Assembly: GCA_035519675.1 (NCBI GenBank) | Contig: DATIWB010000120.1 | Location: forward strand, 82,257 to 146,256 | DNA: 64,000 nt | Reading direction: 5' to 3' | Source of the DNA: RPRB01 sp035519675 | GTDB taxonomy: Bacteria; Myxococcota; Myxococcia; Myxococcales; Myxococcaceae | In this document: one piece after another, positions 61,724 through 64,000 of the stretch | How the letters are laid out: the number at the start of each line of letters is the position of its first letter | How positions within the stretch are numbered: the stretch's first letter is position 1 | Made by a program: the position numbers and the translations under genes | The notes under the pieces: generated by a model | Database searches by the model: none | The model's input: only the letters and a program-made list of their open reading frames with translations | Told to the model about the DNA's origin: nothing

Positions 61724-62410
61724 TCAGGGAGCCCCAGCGCTTTCCAGTCCCCCCACGACGAGCCACACCACCAGCGGCACCAGGACGTTGTCCGTCGCCC
61801 GGGGCGCCACGGCCTCCGCCACCGCCGCCGCCAGACCGGCTCCGAGAATTCGGCTCGCGCTCAGCGGCACCCCGAAGAGCAGCCCCGCCATCGCCGTCCC
61901 GAGCGCTGCGAGCACCGCCACCACCAGCGACCCCTCGAGGCTCTTCGTCTTCGCCCAGGGCAGCCGGTAGCGGTGCTTCCCCCAGCGCCGGCCTACCAGA
62001 CCGCCGATCCCGTCACCGAGTGCCAGCGCGAACAGCCCTGCCGCCGCGGTGAAGGGCGCCTGCCCGAAGAACGCGACCGCGGTGAGCCCGGCCGCCGACA
62101 GCCCGTACAGGACCAGCCCCGACCACGCTTCGTCCTCCCCGGACACTGCCCGCTCGAGCGCCCGGGCCGGCTCCCACCGGCGCCCGAGCAACGGCACCGC
62201 CAGGAGCAGGCCCAACCCGGTCAGCGCCACCAGTGCTGGCGGCCACGGGGACTGCCACGCCTTCCACCCCAGCGGCCACACTCCGGCCCCCAGGTGCAGC
62301 ACGTCGCGGACGTAGGTCCGCGCCAACCCTCGCGCCGAGAGCCACAGACAGGCCCCGAGGCCTCCGGCGAACACCGCCGACCAGACGAGGACGAGCAGGC
62401 CGTCGTGCAC
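61724..62410 (-). CDS. Phytol/dolichol kinase-like membrane protein
   Basis: A 228-residue membrane protein from GTG at 62410, with about seven helices. LALGDGIGGLVGRRWGKHRY is followed by WAKTKSLEGSLVV, the hallmark of the CTP-dependent phytol kinase/dolichol kinase (VTE5/SEC59) family, related to phosphatidate cytidylyltransferases. The final APRATDNVLVPLV also fits. A frame extending back into secG is rejected because it is Arg-rich. In bacteria these may phosphorylate isoprenols such as polyprenol. It lies 19 bases after secG. Confidence 0.87.
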   Translation of the reverse strand: MHDGLLVLVWSAVFAGGLGACLWLSARGLARTYVRDVLHLGAGVWPLGWKAWQSPWPPALVALTGLGLLLAVPLLGRRWEPARALERAVSGEDEAWSGLVLYGLSAAGLTAVAFFGQAPFTAAAGLFALALGDGIGGLVGRRWGKHRYRLPWAKTKSLEGSLVVAVLAALGTAMAGLLFGVPLSASRILGAGLAAAVAEAVAPRATDNVLVPLVVWLVVGGLESAGAP

Positions 62411-62429
62411 GGCCCGGGACCGCAGCTTC

Positions 62430-62822
62430 CTACTTCTGAGCGGGAGCGGGAGCGGGGACCGGAGCCGCCGGAGCGGGCTCCGCGTCGCTCGCCTTCGGAG
62501 CCGCGGCCGGAGCCGCCGCATCTCCCGGAGCAGGAGCCACCGGCGCCGCAGGCTTCGCCGCCGCCTTGGCCGCCACGCTGCTGGTCACCGAGGCCCGCAC
62601 GCCCACGAACGACAGCCCCAGCGAGGTCAGGAAGAACAGCCCCGCACAGACCGCCGTGAGCTTGCTCAGGAACGTCACCGCCCCGCGGCCACCGAACGCC
62701 GACGTCGCCGCCCCGCCGCCGAGCGCCGCACCCATCCCCGCGTCCTTCCCCGGCTGGAGGAGGATCACGAAGATCATGAAGACGCACAGCAGGACGTGGA
62801 CGACGGTGAAGAAGGCGACCAT
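62430..62822 (-). CDS. secG: Protein-export membrane protein SecG
   Basis: Small subunit of the SecYEG translocon, 130 residues with two helices (FFTVVHVLLCVFMIFVILLQ and AVCAGLFFLTSLGLSFVGV) and the conserved KDAGMGAALGGGAATSAFGGRG between them. The C-terminal tail is an Ala/Pro-rich low-complexity extension longer than usual. It lies 15 bases after tpiA; the pgk-tpiA-secG order is common in bacteria. Confidence 0.95.
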   Translation of the reverse strand: MVAFFTVVHVLLCVFMIFVILLQPGKDAGMGAALGGGAATSAFGGRGAVTFLSKLTAVCAGLFFLTSLGLSFVGVRASVTSSVAAKAAAKPAAPVAPAPGDAAAPAAAPKASDAEPAPAAPVPAPAPAQK

Positions 62823-62837
62823 GGAGGGCGGCGGACC

Positions 62838-63602
62838 CTAACCCGCAGCAGCCACGATCGCCAGGAATTCCTGGGCCTTGAGGCTCGCCCCGCCCACCAG
62901 CGCCCCGTCCACGTCCGCCTGCCCGAGCAGCTCGGCCGCGTTGTCCGCCTTGACCGACCCTCCATAGAGAATCCGCACCACCTCGCCCACCGGCCGCCCG
63001 AACAGCCGGACCAGTAGCTCACGGACGTGCGAATGGACCTCCTGCGCCTGAGCGGGGGTCGCGTTCCGCCCCGTACCGATGGCCCACACCGGCTCGTAGG
63101 CCAGCGCCACGTGCGCCATCTCCTCCACCGCCACCCCGGCCAGGCTCGCGGTGAGCTGGCTCGTGCACACCTCCAGCGTCCGCCCGCTGTCGCGCTCGGC
63201 CAGGGTCTCGCCGACGCACACCACCGGGCGCATCCCGGCGTGCAGCACCGCCCGCGCCTTCTTGCTCACGAAGGCGTCCGTCTCCCCGAAGAGCTGCCGC
63301 CGCTCGGAGTGGCCGATGATCACGTGTGAGCACCCCACCGCCTTCAGCATCCCCACCGAGATCTCCCCGGTGAACGCCCCCTGCGCCTCCCAGTGGCAGT
63401 TCTGGGCCCCGAGCGCGATGGCGCTCCCCTCGATCGCCCGCGAGGCCGACTCCAGCGCGGTGAACGGCGGGGCCACCATCACCTCCGCGCGCCCGCGCGG
63501 CAGTCCGTCGCGGAGCTGGTGGATCAGCTCCACCGCCTCCGGACCGGTCCGGTGCATCTTCCAGTTGCCGGCCACCAGCGGCCGGCGGCGTGGCGAGGTC
63601 AT
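62838..63602 (-). CDS. tpiA: Triosephosphate isomerase
   Basis: Glycolytic enzyme interconverting dihydroxyacetone phosphate and glyceraldehyde-3-phosphate. 254 residues. The catalytic residues are visible: N13 and K15 (GNWKMH), H98 (IGHSERR), and E170 (AYEPVWAIGTG). The phosphate loop YGGSVKADN is present. It starts 15 bases after the pgk stop and ends 15 before secG. Confidence 0.97.
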   Translation of the reverse strand: MTSPRRRPLVAGNWKMHRTGPEAVELIHQLRDGLPRGRAEVMVAPPFTALESASRAIEGSAIALGAQNCHWEAQGAFTGEISVGMLKAVGCSHVIIGHSERRQLFGETDAFVSKKARAVLHAGMRPVVCVGETLAERDSGRTLEVCTSQLTASLAGVAVEEMAHVALAYEPVWAIGTGRNATPAQAQEVHSHVRELLVRLFGRPVGEVVRILYGGSVKADNAAELLGQADVDGALVGGASLKAQEFLAIVAAAG

Positions 63603-63617
63603 GCGGCCCTCCCTCGC

Positions 63618-64000
63618 TCAGGCTTCGAGCGCCTTCACCCCGGGCAGCTCCTTCCCCTCGAGGAATTCGAGCGAGGCGCCGCCACCCGTCGACACGTGCG
63701 ACATCTTCTTCGCCAGCCCGAACTCGTGCACCGCCGCCGCGCTGTCCCCGCCGCCCACCACCGTCGTGGCGTCGCGCAGCTCGGCGATGGTCTCCGCCAC
63801 CGCCCGGGTCCCTGCGGCGAAGGCCGGCACCTCGAACAGCCCCATCGGGCCGTTCCAGAACACGGTGTGCGCCGGGCGGAGGTGCTCGGCGAACAGCGCC
63901 CGGGTCCGCGGGCCGATGTCCAGACCCATCAGCTCCGCCGGCAAGGCCCGCTCCTTCACCTCGCGGATGGGCGCCTTCCCGGTCGCATCGGTGCTGGCGA
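63618..64000 (-). CDS. pgk: Phosphoglycerate kinase, C-terminal part (truncated by window edge)
   Basis: About 127 C-terminal residues of glycolytic phosphoglycerate kinase. Visible features are the hinge and ADP-site region NGPMGLFEVPAFAAGT and VVGGGDSAAAV, and the C-terminal HVSTGGGASLEFLEGKELPG, all diagnostic. The gene continues beyond the window. Presumably gap lies further upstream. Confidence 0.95.
   Translation of the reverse strand, partial: ASTDATGKAPIREVKERALPAELMGLDIGPRTRALFAEHLRPAHTVFWNGPMGLFEVPAFAAGTRAVAETIAELRDATTVVGGGDSAAAVHEFGLAKKMSHVSTGGGASLEFLEGKELPGVKALEA

Noticed and set aside
1..64000. CRISPR array, prophage, intact IS element or toxin-antitoxin/defence cluster
   Set aside because: I saw no regular spaced repeats, no phage structural genes, no transposase and no restriction or toxin-like gene pair. 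The only mobile-element trace is the dead integrase fragment near 61.5 kb.

Overview
The window is very GC-rich (roughly 70% by eye) and densely coded. Most neighbouring genes in a unit overlap by 1 or 4 bases (ATGA, GTGA, TTGA), and GTG or TTG starts are common. Two myxobacterial-style Ser/Thr kinases (one with a C-terminal PEGA domain), choice-of-anchor-D and beta-helix lipoproteins, a DUF4388 protein, a stand-alone sigma region 4 protein, LptF/LptG and an MJ0042-finger TPR protein together point to a Gram-negative member of the Myxococcota, perhaps Anaeromyxobacter-like. That placement is inference; no rRNA or marker gene was compared.

Layout. 1-3.0 kb: a complete tripartite tricarboxylate-type transporter (tctB-tctA-tctC). 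3.1-8.7 kb: a DUF885 peptidase, a glycerophosphodiester phosphodiesterase, an M23 peptidase, a DinB protein and an ABM-domain protein. 8.9-16.05 kb: a translationally coupled arginine operon argC-argJB-argR-argG-argH-argF. It sits behind two ARG-box-like palindromes exactly 21 bp apart, and its ArgJ is fused to an ArgB-like domain that has lost the recognisable kinase active-site motifs. 16.1-20.5 kb: a TetR/SDR divergent pair, a stand-alone E2-type acyltransferase, and an Lrp regulator coupled to a PLP aminotransferase. 20.4-25.3 kb: exopolysaccharide or O-antigen genes (initiating sugar transferase, two GT4 enzymes, a ligase/polymerase). 25.3-33.3 kb: an unusual chain purH, zinc-finger TPR protein, purD, lptF, lptG, ligase, tying purine synthesis to LPS export. 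33.5-36.4 kb: sigma-region-4-like protein, MerR regulator and a PEGA kinase.

36.5-49.4 kb: cell-surface genes (a 973-residue ASH/VWA lipoprotein, a 1129-residue patatin, a CPBP membrane protein, small lipoproteins), a glycosyltransferase and a DUF4388 protein. 49.4-55.7 kb: a MocR regulator coupled to a TPR kinase, then a beta-helix lipoprotein. 55.7-60.9 kb: serA and three membrane-linked glycosyltransferases. 61.1-64 kb: a small ABM-like protein, an integrase remnant abutting the 3' end of tRNA-Leu(GAG), then a phytol/dolichol-kinase-like gene, secG, tpiA and the 3' part of pgk.

How it works together. The arginine operon carries its own repressor in the middle, so ArgR can autoregulate through the two sites at the argC start. 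It would make arginine from glutamate by the acetyl-recycling route, but argD and a convincing N-acetylglutamate kinase are missing here. The glycolytic unit (pgk-tpiA-secG) is the usual bacterial arrangement. No phage, CRISPR array, intact transposon or obvious defence system is visible. The most novel-looking items are the ArgJ/pseudo-ArgB fusion with its operator, the purine-LPS operon, and the MocR-kinase pair.
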